Below, piece after piece: positions 1 to 8,454 of a stretch of DNA of 50,447 nucleotides. The first letter of the stretch is position 1. Each line of letters begins with the position of its first letter. The position numbers were made by a program, and so were the translations under genes. The notes under the pieces were generated by a model. The model was not told where the DNA came from and searched no databases. It saw only the letters and a program-made list of their open reading frames with translations. The stretch is taken from positions 1 through 50,447 of the forward strand of contig CALKUS010000156.1 in assembly GCA_937996755.1 (NCBI GenBank), read 5' to 3'. This DNA comes from an uncultured Pseudomonadota bacterium. GTDB taxonomy: Bacteria; Pseudomonadota; Gammaproteobacteria; Xanthomonadales; Ahniellaceae.

Positions 1-46
1 TACACAGGCGAAGACACTCTTTCCCTACACGACGCTCTTCCGATCT
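1..46 (+). other. Illumina P5/i5/Read-1 adapter remnant (not genomic)
   Basis: Bases 14-46 match the 33-nt Illumina TruSeq Read 1 primer, starting ACACTCTTTCCC and ending CGCTCTTCCGATCT. Bases 6-13 (AGGCGAAG) match the TruSeq HT i5 index D505, and bases 1-5 (TACAC) are the end of the P5 flow-cell sequence. The order P5-index-Read 1 is that of a library molecule. Genomic sequence therefore starts at 47, in the middle of the argF' reading frame. Adapter identity is recalled from knowledge, not searched. Confidence 0.98.
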
Positions 47-987
47 AGCAGTACAAGCGCGAGAAGCTCGGCGATGCGATGAAGGGCCGTACGATCGCGC
101 TCGTGTTTTTCAACAGCTCGATGCGCACGCGCAGCTCGTTCGAGATCGGCGCGTGGCAGCTCGGCGGGCACGCGGTGGTGCTGCAACCCGGCCGCGACGC
201 CTGGGGGATCGAGTTCTCGCCGCGCACGGTGATGACGGGCGACGCCGAGGAGCACGTGGCCGAAGTGGCGAAGGTCCTCTCGCGTTACTGCGACCTGATC
301 GGCGTGCGCGCGTTCCCGAAGTTCGTCGACTGGGCTTCCGACCGCGAGGACCCGGTGATCAACGCGTTCGCGCAGCACGCGACCGTGCCGGTCATCAACC
401 TCGAGACGATCACGCATCCGTGCCAGGAGCTCGCGCACGTGCAGGCCCTGCAGGAGCGTCTCGGCGAGATCAAGGGCCGCAAGTACGTGCTCACCTGGAC
501 CTACCACCCGAAGGCGTTGAACACGGCGGTGGCGAACTCCGCGCTGCTGATCGCGACGCGCTTCGGCATGGACGTCACGCTGCTGTGCCCGACGCCTGAA
601 TACGTGCTCGACTCGCGCTACATGGAAGCGGGCCGCAGGAACGCGGCCGAGAACGGCGGCTCGCTCTCGGTGAGCCACGACATCGACGCGGCGTACTCGG
701 GTGCCGAAGTCGTCTACGCGAAAAGCTGGGGCGCACTGCCGTACTTCGGCCAGTGGGACAAGGAAAAGCCGATCCGCGACCGCTACTGCCACTTCATGGT
801 CGACGAGCGCAAGATGGCGCTCACGAACCAGGGCCTGTTCAGCCACTGCCTGCCGTTGCGCCGCAACGTGAAGGCCACCGACGCCGTCATGGACGCGCCG
901 TACTGCATCGCCATCGAGGAAGCCGAGAACCGGCTGCACGTGCAGAAGGCGATCATGACCACGATGCTGCAACTCAATTCCAGGTAA
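47..987 (+). CDS. argF': N-acetylornithine carbamoyltransferase, 5'-truncated
   Basis: Transfers the carbamoyl group of carbamoyl phosphate to N-acetyl-L-ornithine, giving N-acetyl-L-citrulline, in the Xanthomonas-type arginine pathway (cytoplasmic). Seen: the carbamoyl-phosphate loop SMRTRSS, the segment DAWGIEF whose Glu is the acetyl-group selectivity residue in the Xanthomonas enzyme (Glu92 there), the HPCQ motif, and a C-terminal HVQKA with the Lys that is carboxylated in the X. campestris enzyme. About 25-30 N-terminal residues are missing because the contig starts inside the gene; the frame is open from base 49 (Gln-Tyr-Lys), and ATG 79 is internal, not the start. It is followed 9 bp later by argG. 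An ordinary ornithine carbamoyltransferase is less likely because close identity to the Xanthomonas enzyme is visible throughout. Confidence 0.93.
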
Positions 988-996
988 TCCGCGAAC

Positions 997-2190
997 ATGA
1001 GCAAGAAGATCGTCCTCGCGTTCTCCGGCGGCCTCGATACTTCCTTCTGCGTCCCGTGGCTGCGCGAGCGCGGCTGGGACGTCTACACGCTGTTCGTCGA
1101 CACCGGCGGCGTCGCGGACGACGAGCGCGAGTACATCGAGCAGCGCGCGAAGGAGCTCGGCGCCGTCGAGCACCGCACGATCGACGGCCGTACCGCGATC
1201 TGGGACGAGTTCGTCGTCCCGCTCGTGCGCGGCGGGCAGTGGTACCAGAACCAGTACCCGCTGCTGGTGTCGGACCGCTACCTCATCGTGAAGGCATCGC
1301 TCGCCTGGTGCGACGAGCTCGGCACGAAGGCGTTCGCGCACGGCTGCACCGGCATGGGCAACGACCAGGTGCGCTTCGACCTGACCGTGCGCGCGCTCGG
1401 CGACTACGAGATCGTCGCGCCGATCCGCGAAATCCAGAAGGAACACACGGAAGTGCGCGCGTACGAACAGCGCTGGCTCGAGGAGCGCGGTTTCGGCGTG
1501 CGCGCGAAGCAGAAGAGCTACACGATCAACGAGAACGTGCTCGGCGTGACGCTGTCCGGCGGCGAGATCGACAAGTGGGAAGCGCCGGGCGAGGGCGCGA
1601 AGGGCTGGTGCGCGCCGCGCGCCGAGTGGCCCGCGCAGCCGCTGCGCGTCGCGATCATGTTCGAGAAGGGCGTCGCCGTCGCGCTCGATGGCAAGCGCAT
1701 GGCCGGCGCCGCGATCCTCGCTCGGCTCAACCGCGACTTCGCGCAGTACGGCGTCGGCCGTGGCCTGTACACGGGCGACACGACGATCGGACTGAAGGGT
1801 CGCATCGTGTTCGAGGCGCCCGGCCTGACGGCGCTGCACGTTGCGCACCGCGCGCTCGAGGAGGCCGTGCTCACCAAGCACCAGAACCGCTTCAAGCCGA
1901 TCGTCGCGCAGAAGTGGGTGGAGCTCGTGTATGAGGGCTTCTTCTACGAGCCGCTGAAGGCCGACCTCGACGCGTTCATCGCAGCGAGCCAGCGTTACGT
2001 CGACGGCACGGTGACGATCGAGACGCGCGGCGCCACCGTCGACGCCGTGACGATCGAGTCGAAGCACATCCTGCGCAGCGCGAAGGCGACCTATGCGCAG
2101 GCCGCCGACTGGGGCGTCGCGGAAGCCGAAGGCTTCATCAAGCTGTTCGGCATGTCGTCGTCGCTGCACGCCGAGGTCAATCGAAAATAG
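997..2190 (+). CDS. argG: argininosuccinate synthase
   Basis: Joins citrulline and aspartate with ATP to form argininosuccinate (cytoplasm). The 397-residue protein opens with the P-loop FSGGLDTS (residues 9-16), followed by the DTGG segment and the HGCTGMGNDQVRFD block typical of the family. Length fits (usual 390-450). The gene starts 9 bp after argF' stops and is probably co-transcribed with it. It is followed by a 75-bp gap filled by a GTAG-type palindrome before the deacetylase gene. In this lineage its citrulline comes from deacetylation of N-acetylcitrulline. Confidence 0.97.
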   Translation: MSKKIVLAFSGGLDTSFCVPWLRERGWDVYTLFVDTGGVADDEREYIEQRAKELGAVEHRTIDGRTAIWDEFVVPLVRGGQWYQNQYPLLVSDRYLIVKASLAWCDELGTKAFAHGCTGMGNDQVRFDLTVRALGDYEIVAPIREIQKEHTEVRAYEQRWLEERGFGVRAKQKSYTINENVLGVTLSGGEIDKWEAPGEGAKGWCAPRAEWPAQPLRVAIMFEKGVAVALDGKRMAGAAILARLNRDFAQYGVGRGLYTGDTTIGLKGRIVFEAPGLTALHVAHRALEEAVLTKHQNRFKPIVAQKWVELVYEGFFYEPLKADLDAFIAASQRYVDGTVTIETRGATVDAVTIESKHILRSAKATYAQAADWGVAEAEGFIKLFGMSSSLHAEVNRK

Positions 2191-2194
2191 CCAT

Positions 2195-2255
2195 GTAGGA
2201 GCCCACCCTGTGGGCGATCGCAAGTTCCGGAATCGCCCACAGGGTGGGCTCCTGC
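2195..2255. repeat. GTAG-headed REP-like inverted repeat
   Basis: Two perfect 22-nt arms (2197-2218 and 2232-2253) are separated by 13 nt. Each arm contains its own small palindrome (GCCCAC/GTGGGC), so the unit can fold as one long or two short hairpins. The left end begins GTAGG, the head tetranucleotide described for RAYT-associated REPs of Stenotrophomonas and relatives. It fills the argG-argE' gap and may act as a transcript processing or attenuation point. Confidence 0.85.
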
Positions 2256-2265
2256 GACAGCCGCC

Positions 2266-3348
2266 ATGATCGAAGACGTTCTCAACCATTTGAAGGCCCT
2301 CGTCGCCGTCGACACGCGCAACCCGCCGCGTGCGATCGGCAGCGCGATCTTCGACTACATCCGGCAGGCGTTGCCCGACGGTTTCGCGCACACGCTGCGC
2401 GATCACGGTGCCGGCTCGGTGTCGCTGCTGTCGGTGCGCGGCAGGCCGACGCGCGTCTTCAATTTCCACCTCGACACCGTGCCGGCGTCGCCGCAGTGGA
2501 CGCGCGATCCGCTGGCGCTGCTGGTGGCGAACGACCGCGCCATCGGATTGGGCGCATGCGACATCAAGGGCGCGGCCGCGGCGATGGTCGCCGCGGCGAA
2601 CGTCGCGAAAGGCGACGTCGCGCTGCTGTTCACGTCGGACGAGGAGGCGAACGACGCGCGTGGCGTCGCCGCCTTCCTCGCCAGCGACCACGGATACGCC
2701 GAAGCGGTGATCGCGGAGCCGACGCGTTGCCTCGCGCGCGTCGCGCATCGCGGCCTCGTTTCCGCCACCGCGCGCTTCGCCGGCATCGCGGGACACGCGT
2801 CCGCGGCACGCGCGCTCGACGACAGCGCCGTGCACCGTGCCATCGGCTGGGGCGCGAAGGCGCTCGGTTACGCGCGCGCGTGGCGCGACGCGTCGTTCGG
2901 CGAGCTCACCGGCCTGCCGTTCAACCTCGGTCGCATCGAAGGCGGCATCAAGGGCAACGTGATCGCGCCCGATTGCGAGATCCGCTGCAACTTCCGGCCG
3001 CTGCCTTCGCTCGCCGTGGACGACCTGCTGGCCCTGCTGCGCGGCATGGCCGCGCCCGGCGAGCTGGTCGCCCTGGAGGAAACGTTCCGCGGCCCGCCGC
3101 TGCCGGCGCAGGCGGGCGAAGGCGCGACGAAGGCGATGGCCGCCGCGCGAGTTCTCGCCGCTTCATTGCACCTCGAGACCGGCCCCGCCGTCGATTTCTG
3201 GACCGAGGCCTCGCTGTTCTCGCAGGCCGGGCTCACCGCCATCGTCTACGGCCCGGGCGACATCGCCCAGGCGCATTCCGCCGACGAGTGGGTCGAGCTC
3301 GCGCAGCTCGAGCACGCCGCGCGCGCCTACGCAGGGATGTTGTCATGA
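2266..3348 (+). CDS. argE': N-acetyl-L-citrulline / acetylornithine deacetylase (M20 family)
   Basis: Zinc-dependent M20 deacetylase of 360 residues. In Xanthomonas the enzyme at this position removes acetate from N-acetylcitrulline to give citrulline for ArgG. Seen: NFHLDTVP with the His and Asp of the zinc site (about residues 66-71), GACDIKG with the bridging Asp, TSDEEAND with the catalytic Glu pair, and a dimerisation-domain HAS motif (GIAGHASAA). The ATG at 2266 directly follows the REP element, and the stop overlaps the argB start (ATGA at 3345-3348). Specificity for acetylcitrulline rather than acetylornithine is inferred from the neighbouring argF'. Confidence 0.93.
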   Translation: MIEDVLNHLKALVAVDTRNPPRAIGSAIFDYIRQALPDGFAHTLRDHGAGSVSLLSVRGRPTRVFNFHLDTVPASPQWTRDPLALLVANDRAIGLGACDIKGAAAAMVAAANVAKGDVALLFTSDEEANDARGVAAFLASDHGYAEAVIAEPTRCLARVAHRGLVSATARFAGIAGHASAARALDDSAVHRAIGWGAKALGYARAWRDASFGELTGLPFNLGRIEGGIKGNVIAPDCEIRCNFRPLPSLAVDDLLALLRGMAAPGELVALEETFRGPPLPAQAGEGATKAMAAARVLAASLHLETGPAVDFWTEASLFSQAGLTAIVYGPGDIAQAHSADEWVELAQLEHAARAYAGMLS

Positions 3349-4670
3349 ACACCACGAACACCACGCACGAGCTGCGGCCCGTGATCGTCCGACTGCTGTC
3401 GAACATGGCGAGCGCCAAGGAGATCCAGCAGTACCTCAAGCGCTTCTCGCAGGTCGACGCCGCGCGATTCGCCGTCGTGAAGGTGGGCGGCGCGGTGCTG
3501 TCGGAAGACCTCGACAACCTCGTGTCGTCGCTCGCGTTCCTGCAGCAGGTCGGCCTCACGCCGATCGTCGTGCACGGCGCCGGCCCGCAGCTCAACGAGG
3601 AGCTCGCGCGCGAAGGCATCAGCACGCCGATCGTCGACGGGCTGCGCGTGACATCCGCGCCGGCGCTGCAGGTGGTGCGCCGCGTCTTCCAGCAGGAGAA
3701 CCTGAAGCTGGTCGAGGCGTTGCAGGCGGTCGGCGCGCGCGCGAGCTCGATCCTCGGCGGCGTGTTCGAGGCGGACTACCTCAACAAGCGCAAGTTCCAG
3801 CTGGTCGGCAAGGTGACGAAGGTCCACCTCGAGCCGATCCAGGCCGCGCTGAAGGCGAGCTCGATCCCGGTGATCGCAAGCCTCGGCGAGACGGCTGGCG
3901 GCCAGATCCTCAACGTGAACGCCGACATCGCCGCGAACGAGCTCGTGGTGCGCGTGAAGCCTTACAAGATCATCTTCCTCACGGGTACGGGCGGCCTGCT
4001 GGACGAGGACGGCAACGTGATCTCGTCGATCAACCTGCGCACCGAGTTCGAGCAGCTCATGCAGCAGCCGTGGGTGCACTCGGGCATGCGGCTCAAGATG
4101 CAGCAGATCAACGACCTGCTCGCGAAGCTGCCGCTGTCGTCGTCGGTCTCGATGACGCGCCCGGCCGAGCTCGCGAAGGAGCTGTTCACGCACCGCGGCT
4201 CGGGCACGCTGCTGCGGCGCGGCGAGCGCATCCGCTGCGTGAAGTCGTGGAAGCAGCTCGACCTCGACAAGCTGCGCTCGCTCATCGAATCGGGCTTCGG
4301 GCGCAAGCTCACGGCCGATTATTTCCGCAAGACCAGGCTCTATCGTGCGTACGTGAGCGAGCACTACCGCGCCGCATTGCTGCTCACGAAGGAGGACGGC
4401 GTCGCGCACCTCGACAAGTTCGCGGTGGCCGACGACGCACAGGGCGAAGGCCTCGGCCGCGCCGCATGGCTGCGCATGCGCGCCGACAACCCGCAGCTGT
4501 TCTGGCGCTCGCGCGCCGACAATGCGATCAACGAGTTCTACTTCGAGGAGTCCGACGGCTGCGTCAAGGGCGAGAAGTGGAACGTGTTCTGGTACGGGCT
4601 CGAAGGCTGGCCGGCGATCGAGACGGCCGTCGAGCATTGCCTCGCGCGGCCGGCGACGTTGAAGGGCTGA
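3345..4670 (+). CDS. argB: bifunctional N-acetylglutamate kinase / synthase
   Basis: A 441-residue fusion. Residues about 45-290 are an amino-acid kinase domain (KVGGAVL near the start, HGAGPQ, and NVNADIAA in the C-terminal half); residues about 300-441 are a GNAT-like N-acetyltransferase domain, DUF619/NAT type (HLDKFAVADDAQGEGLG acetyl-CoA region, then WRSRADNAINEFYFEE). It makes N-acetylglutamate from glutamate and acetyl-CoA and phosphorylates it. This fused NAGS-NAGK is typical of Xanthomonadales and a few alphaproteobacteria and is usually the arginine feedback point. The start ATG overlaps the argE' stop, and this start was chosen because the N-terminal NTTNTTHELRPVIVRLLSNMASAKEI block resembles the family. 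Confidence 0.94.
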   Translation: MNTTNTTHELRPVIVRLLSNMASAKEIQQYLKRFSQVDAARFAVVKVGGAVLSEDLDNLVSSLAFLQQVGLTPIVVHGAGPQLNEELAREGISTPIVDGLRVTSAPALQVVRRVFQQENLKLVEALQAVGARASSILGGVFEADYLNKRKFQLVGKVTKVHLEPIQAALKASSIPVIASLGETAGGQILNVNADIAANELVVRVKPYKIIFLTGTGGLLDEDGNVISSINLRTEFEQLMQQPWVHSGMRLKMQQINDLLAKLPLSSSVSMTRPAELAKELFTHRGSGTLLRRGERIRCVKSWKQLDLDKLRSLIESGFGRKLTADYFRKTRLYRAYVSEHYRAALLLTKEDGVAHLDKFAVADDAQGEGLGRAAWLRMRADNPQLFWRSRADNAINEFYFEESDGCVKGEKWNVFWYGLEGWPAIETAVEHCLARPATLKG

Positions 4671-4674
4671 ACAT

Positions 4675-4772
4675 GGAAATCCGAAATTGGAAATGGGAAA
4701 TCGGTAGAGCGGCGCACCGTGAGTCGCCACTACTCGCGCTGCCCATTTCCGATTTCCCATTTCCCATTTCCG
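4675..4772. repeat. A/G-rich inverted repeat with tandem CCCATTTCC units
   Basis: The 124-bp argB-argC gap is clearly AT-richer than its surroundings. It holds perfect 16-nt arms, GGAAATGGGAAATCGG at 4689-4704 and its complement at 4749-4764, around a 44-nt loop. The right side carries three CCCATTTCC units and the left side related GGAAAT units. No gene is visible here. It is a dispersed-repeat candidate of a family different from the GTAG palindromes. Confidence 0.75.
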
Positions 4773-4794
4773 ATCTTTTCCGGATCGCAAGCCC

Positions 4795-5745
4795 ATGACC
4801 GCAACGAAGACCATCGGCCTCGTCGGCGCCCGCGGCCACACGGGCGCGGAGCTCGTGCGCCTGGTCGAGGCGCATCCGGCGCTCGAGCTGGTGTTCGTGA
4901 GCTCGCGCGAGCTCGCGGGCAAACCGCTGCGCGACGGGGTGCCCGACGCGAAGTCGGACCTGCGCTTCGAGTCGCTCGATGCGGCGGCCGTCGCCGCGAA
5001 GCGTGCCGACGTCGTGGTGCTCGCGCTGCCGAACGACGCCAGCGCTCCGTACGTCGCTGCGATCGACGACCAGTGCGCGTCGACGCTGGTGGTGGACCTG
5101 TCGGCGGACCATCGTTTCGCAAGCGATTGGTTCTACGGGCTGCCCGAGCTCTATCGCAAGCACTACGCCGGCCAGCGGCGCATCGCGAACCCGGGCTGCT
5201 ACGCGACCGCGATGCAACTCGCGATCCGTCCGCTGAAGAAGTTCCTCGCGTCGCCGGCGCAGTGCTTCGGCGTGTCGGGCTACAGCGGCGCGGGCACCAC
5301 GCCGTCCGACCGCAACGACCCGGCGAAGCTGGCCGACAACCTCATGCCCTATTCGCTCGTGGGGCACATCCACGAGCGCGAAGTGACGCGCCACCTCGGC
5401 CACGCGGTCGAGTTCATGCCGCACGTGGCGCCGCACTTCCGCGGCATCACCATGACCGTGAACATGCACCTCAAGTCGCGGCTCTGGCTCGACGACGTGC
5501 GCGAGCGCTACCACGCGCGCTACGACGGCGAGCCGCTCGTGCGCGTGGTCGACGGCGCTCCGTGGGTGAGCGCGATCGCCGGCCGCCACCACGCGGAAGT
5601 CGGCGGCTTCACGCTCGCGGCCGACGGCCGTCGCGTGGTCGTCGTGTGCACGCTCGACAACCTGCTGAAGGGCGCCGCGACGCAGGCGGTGCAGAACATC
5701 AACCTGGCGCTGGGCCTGCCGGAGACGACGGGGATGCCGACATGA
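4795..5745 (+). CDS. argC: N-acetyl-gamma-glutamyl-phosphate reductase
   Basis: NADPH-dependent reduction of N-acetylglutamyl phosphate to the semialdehyde (cytoplasm). The 316-residue protein has the N-terminal Rossmann motif GLVGARGHTGAEL (about residues 8-20), the active-site Cys135 in ANPGCYAT, and the HIHERE segment followed by PHVAPHFRGI with conserved histidines. Length matches the family (310-350). ATG 4795 follows the repeat-filled gap, and the 3' end overlaps argH by ATGA (5742-5745), implying translational coupling. Confidence 0.96.
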   Translation: MTATKTIGLVGARGHTGAELVRLVEAHPALELVFVSSRELAGKPLRDGVPDAKSDLRFESLDAAAVAAKRADVVVLALPNDASAPYVAAIDDQCASTLVVDLSADHRFASDWFYGLPELYRKHYAGQRRIANPGCYATAMQLAIRPLKKFLASPAQCFGVSGYSGAGTTPSDRNDPAKLADNLMPYSLVGHIHEREVTRHLGHAVEFMPHVAPHFRGITMTVNMHLKSRLWLDDVRERYHARYDGEPLVRVVDGAPWVSAIAGRHHAEVGGFTLAADGRRVVVVCTLDNLLKGAATQAVQNINLALGLPETTGMPT

Positions 5746-7034
5746 CGAACCCCATCTGGCAGAAATCGGACACCGTGGTCGACGCGCGCATCATGCGCTT
5801 CCTCGCGGGCGAGGACGTGAAGCTCGACCGCGAGCTGCTGCCGCACGACATCCGCGCGAGCCGCGCGCACGCGCAGGCGCTGCAGCTGGCCGGGATCCTC
5901 GACGGTGGCGAGCTCGCCGCGATCGAGCGCGAGCTCGATGCGCTCGCGGCGGCGTTCGCGTCCGGCGCGTTCGTGCTCGACGAGCGCTTCGAGGACGGCC
6001 ATTCCGCGATCGAGCACTGGCTGAGCGAGAAGCTCGGCGACGCCGGCAAGCGCATCCACACGGGTCGCAGCCGCAACGACCAGGTGCTGGTCGCGTCGCG
6101 GCTGTACCTGCGCGAGCGCCTGGCCGAGCTCAAGGCCACGTTGCTCGAGTGCGCGCGCGTGGCGCTGGAGCGCGCGGGACGCGAGGCGAACGTCGCCATG
6201 CCCGGCTACACGCACCTGCAGCGCGCGGTGGTGTCGAGCGCAGGGATGTGGTGGAGCGGCTTCGCCGAGTCGTTCCTCGATTCCGCGCAGCTCGCGCGCG
6301 ACGCTTTCGCGCTCGTCGACGCCAATCCGCTGGGCACCGCGGCCGGCTACGGCGTGAACCTGCCGCTCGATCGCGGCCACACGACTCGGGCGCTTGGTTT
6401 CTCGCGCATGCAGGTGTCGCCCGTGGCGGCGCAGCTGTCGCGCGGCAAGTACGAGTGGCAGGCGCTCGCCGCGCTGTCGCAGGCGCTCGGCGACGTGCGC
6501 CGCCTCGCGTGGGACCTGAGCCTGTTCACGACCGCGGAGTTCGCGCTCGTGAAGCTGCCGCCGCAATACACGACGGGCTCGTCGATCATGCCGAACAAGC
6601 GCAACCCCGACGTCGTGGAGCTGCTGCGCGCATCGCAGGCGGTCGCCACGGGCGCGCTCGCCGAGCTCACCGCGCTGCTGTCGCTGCCGTCCGGCTACCA
6701 GCGCGACCTGCAGTTCTCCAAGGGCCCGACGCTGCGTGCGTTGCGCCACGGCCTCGACGCGATCGCGCTCGTGCCGGCGTTGCTCACCGACCTCGCGTGG
6801 GACGAAGCGCGGCTGCACGCCGCCATCGAGCCCGCGATGTACGCCACCGACCTCGCGATCGAGGCGGCCGTCGCGGGCACGCCGTTCCGCGACGCCTATC
6901 GCGCCGCGGCCGCGGCCGGCGACGCGCTCGCCGGCCGCACGCCCGAGGCGAGCCTCGCGGCGCGCACGTCGCCCGGTGCCGCGGCCGACCTGCGCCTCGA
7001 TCTCCTGCGCGAGCGCCTCGCGTCGCTCACGTAA
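5742..7034 (+). CDS. argH: argininosuccinate lyase
   Basis: Splits argininosuccinate into arginine and fumarate, the last step of the pathway. At 430 residues it is near the usual 450-470. Seen: HTGRSRNDQ (about residue 105), GYTHLQRA (about 155) with the catalytic His, and the fumarase/aspartase-superfamily signature GSSIMPNKRNPD starting at residue 279, containing the mobile-loop catalytic Ser. The start overlaps the argC stop. The 3' end overlaps the convergent creD-like gene by 8 bp, so no separate terminator fits between them. Conserved proB/proA genes, often next in Xanthomonas, are absent here. Confidence 0.97.
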   Translation: MTNPIWQKSDTVVDARIMRFLAGEDVKLDRELLPHDIRASRAHAQALQLAGILDGGELAAIERELDALAAAFASGAFVLDERFEDGHSAIEHWLSEKLGDAGKRIHTGRSRNDQVLVASRLYLRERLAELKATLLECARVALERAGREANVAMPGYTHLQRAVVSSAGMWWSGFAESFLDSAQLARDAFALVDANPLGTAAGYGVNLPLDRGHTTRALGFSRMQVSPVAAQLSRGKYEWQALAALSQALGDVRRLAWDLSLFTTAEFALVKLPPQYTTGSSIMPNKRNPDVVELLRASQAVATGALAELTALLSLPSGYQRDLQFSKGPTLRALRHGLDAIALVPALLTDLAWDEARLHAAIEPAMYATDLAIEAAVAGTPFRDAYRAAAAAGDALAGRTPEASLAARTSPGAAADLRLDLLRERLASLT

Positions 7035-8349
7035 CGGCCGGGATCGGCGACGGTTCCGGTTTTGGGCGGAGCGCGCCAAGCGACCAATCGAAGCGCCTGG
7101 TCAGGAACATCACGAGCGCGAGCGCGACGAACAGCGTGGTCGCGCCGAGCAGCAGTGCGTGGTCCTCGCTGCGCACGAGCACGAAGAACGTGCCGTACGC
7201 GGCGCCCTGCAAGGCCGCGACGGCGATTGCGCGCTGCCAGGAACCGAGCACGGCGCGCGCGTACATGCCGACGAGCAGGACCGCGGCCGTCGCGGCGACG
7301 ACGTAGGCGGGTGCGAAGCCGAGATGCTCGGAGAGCGCGAGCAGCAGCAGGTAGAACAGTGCGAGCGCGAGGCCGATCAGCAGGTACTGCACGGGATGCA
7401 GCGCGGCGCCCGCGATCACCTCGAACAGGAACAGCGCGACGAACACGAGCGCGACCATCAGGATGCCGTACTTGCCGCTGCGTTCGTTCTGCAGGTAAAC
7501 GTCGGCCGGCAGGTAGAGCTCCACGCCGAAGCCGGACGACGACAGCGTGGTTTCCGCGACGTCGTTGAAGCGCCAGGCCTGGCCGTAGTCGCGGTTGAGC
7601 TCGAGCACCTGCCAGGTCGCGGCGAAACCCGACGCGTCGATGCGCCGCGTCGCCGGCAGGTAACCGCCGAGGAAGTTCGGGTCGCGCCAGGCGCTCGCCA
7701 TCGTGGCGCGCGTGTTGCGCGCGAGCGGCAGCACGCGCAGCTCGCGCACGCCCGCGATCGTCATCTCGATCGCGACGCCGATGTCGCGCGCGAGCGTGTC
7801 GCGGTCGACGTCGTGGCCGATGCTGGCGAGCCCGGCGAGCTCGCGCGATGCCGCTTCCGGGCGCACGGCGCGGCCGTCAACGTCCCAGCGGTCGACCGCG
7901 CGCAGGCCGCGCGCGTCGCTCAGGCCCACGTGCAGCGCGACCGTCGTGTCCTTGTCGGCACCGGCGAGGAACGTCGCGACGTCCTCGCGCGCGAACCGTG
8001 CGCCGAGCTTCGCCGTGGCCGTGTAGACGGGCACTTCGAACATGCCGCGGTAGCGCATCTCGGGCAGCAGCGTGGTGTCCACCGAGGCCTCGTCGGCGAG
8101 CAGCACGCGCAGCTCGCGCTGCGCGACGAAGCTGCCGTCGGCCAGCCGCGTCGTCGTCGGGAAATCCGCGATCAGGTAGGGCGGCGCGAGCAGCTGCGAC
8201 TGGCCCCATTGCGCCGCGACGGAATACTCGGCCTCGCGCGCGCGCTCGCGGCGCTCCTCGACGAGCATCCGCACCTGCAGCAGCGGGATGAGCAGCAGGA
8301 TGAGCAGGCCCGCGAGCGCGAGCAGCTTGAGCACGGGTGAACGCAGCAT
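7027..8349 (-). CDS. creD: CreD-like inner membrane protein
   Basis: A 440-residue membrane protein. One helix lies at the N terminus (LKLLALAGLLILLLIPLL), then a periplasmic domain of about 250 residues, then a C-terminal cluster of about six helices ending in a short charged cytoplasmic tail. This topology and the PPYLIADFP and GGYLPATRRI blocks fit the CreD family (cell envelope integrity; linked to beta-lactam and colicin response in E. coli). Start ATG at 8349 has a good GGAGGA ribosome site at about 8359-8364. No creBC genes are nearby, so regulation by CreBC cannot be inferred. Its stop overlaps the argH stop on the other strand. Confidence 0.85.
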   Translation of the reverse strand: MLRSPVLKLLALAGLLILLLIPLLQVRMLVEERRERAREAEYSVAAQWGQSQLLAPPYLIADFPTTTRLADGSFVAQRELRVLLADEASVDTTLLPEMRYRGMFEVPVYTATAKLGARFAREDVATFLAGADKDTTVALHVGLSDARGLRAVDRWDVDGRAVRPEAASRELAGLASIGHDVDRDTLARDIGVAIEMTIAGVRELRVLPLARNTRATMASAWRDPNFLGGYLPATRRIDASGFAATWQVLELNRDYGQAWRFNDVAETTLSSSGFGVELYLPADVYLQNERSGKYGILMVALVFVALFLFEVIAGAALHPVQYLLIGLALALFYLLLLALSEHLGFAPAYVVAATAAVLLVGMYARAVLGSWQRAIAVAALQGAAYGTFFVLVRSEDHALLLGATTLFVALALVMFLTRRFDWSLGALRPKPEPSPIPAVT

Positions 8350-8454
8350 CTGGAAGTCCTCCGGCGGTGTGCCGGGGACAGAGCGTGGCGTACGGTGCGG
8401 GCGCCGCGCGGCCGGCGCGCGGCGTGTGCGGTGGCGATTCGCGGGCGGCGCCGC

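Noticed and set aside
25..2835. Very long minus-strand open frame over the arginine genes
   Set aside because: It is antisense to argF', argG and argE', is extremely Arg/His/Ala-rich, and its start lies in adapter sequence; it is a third-codon-GC shadow.
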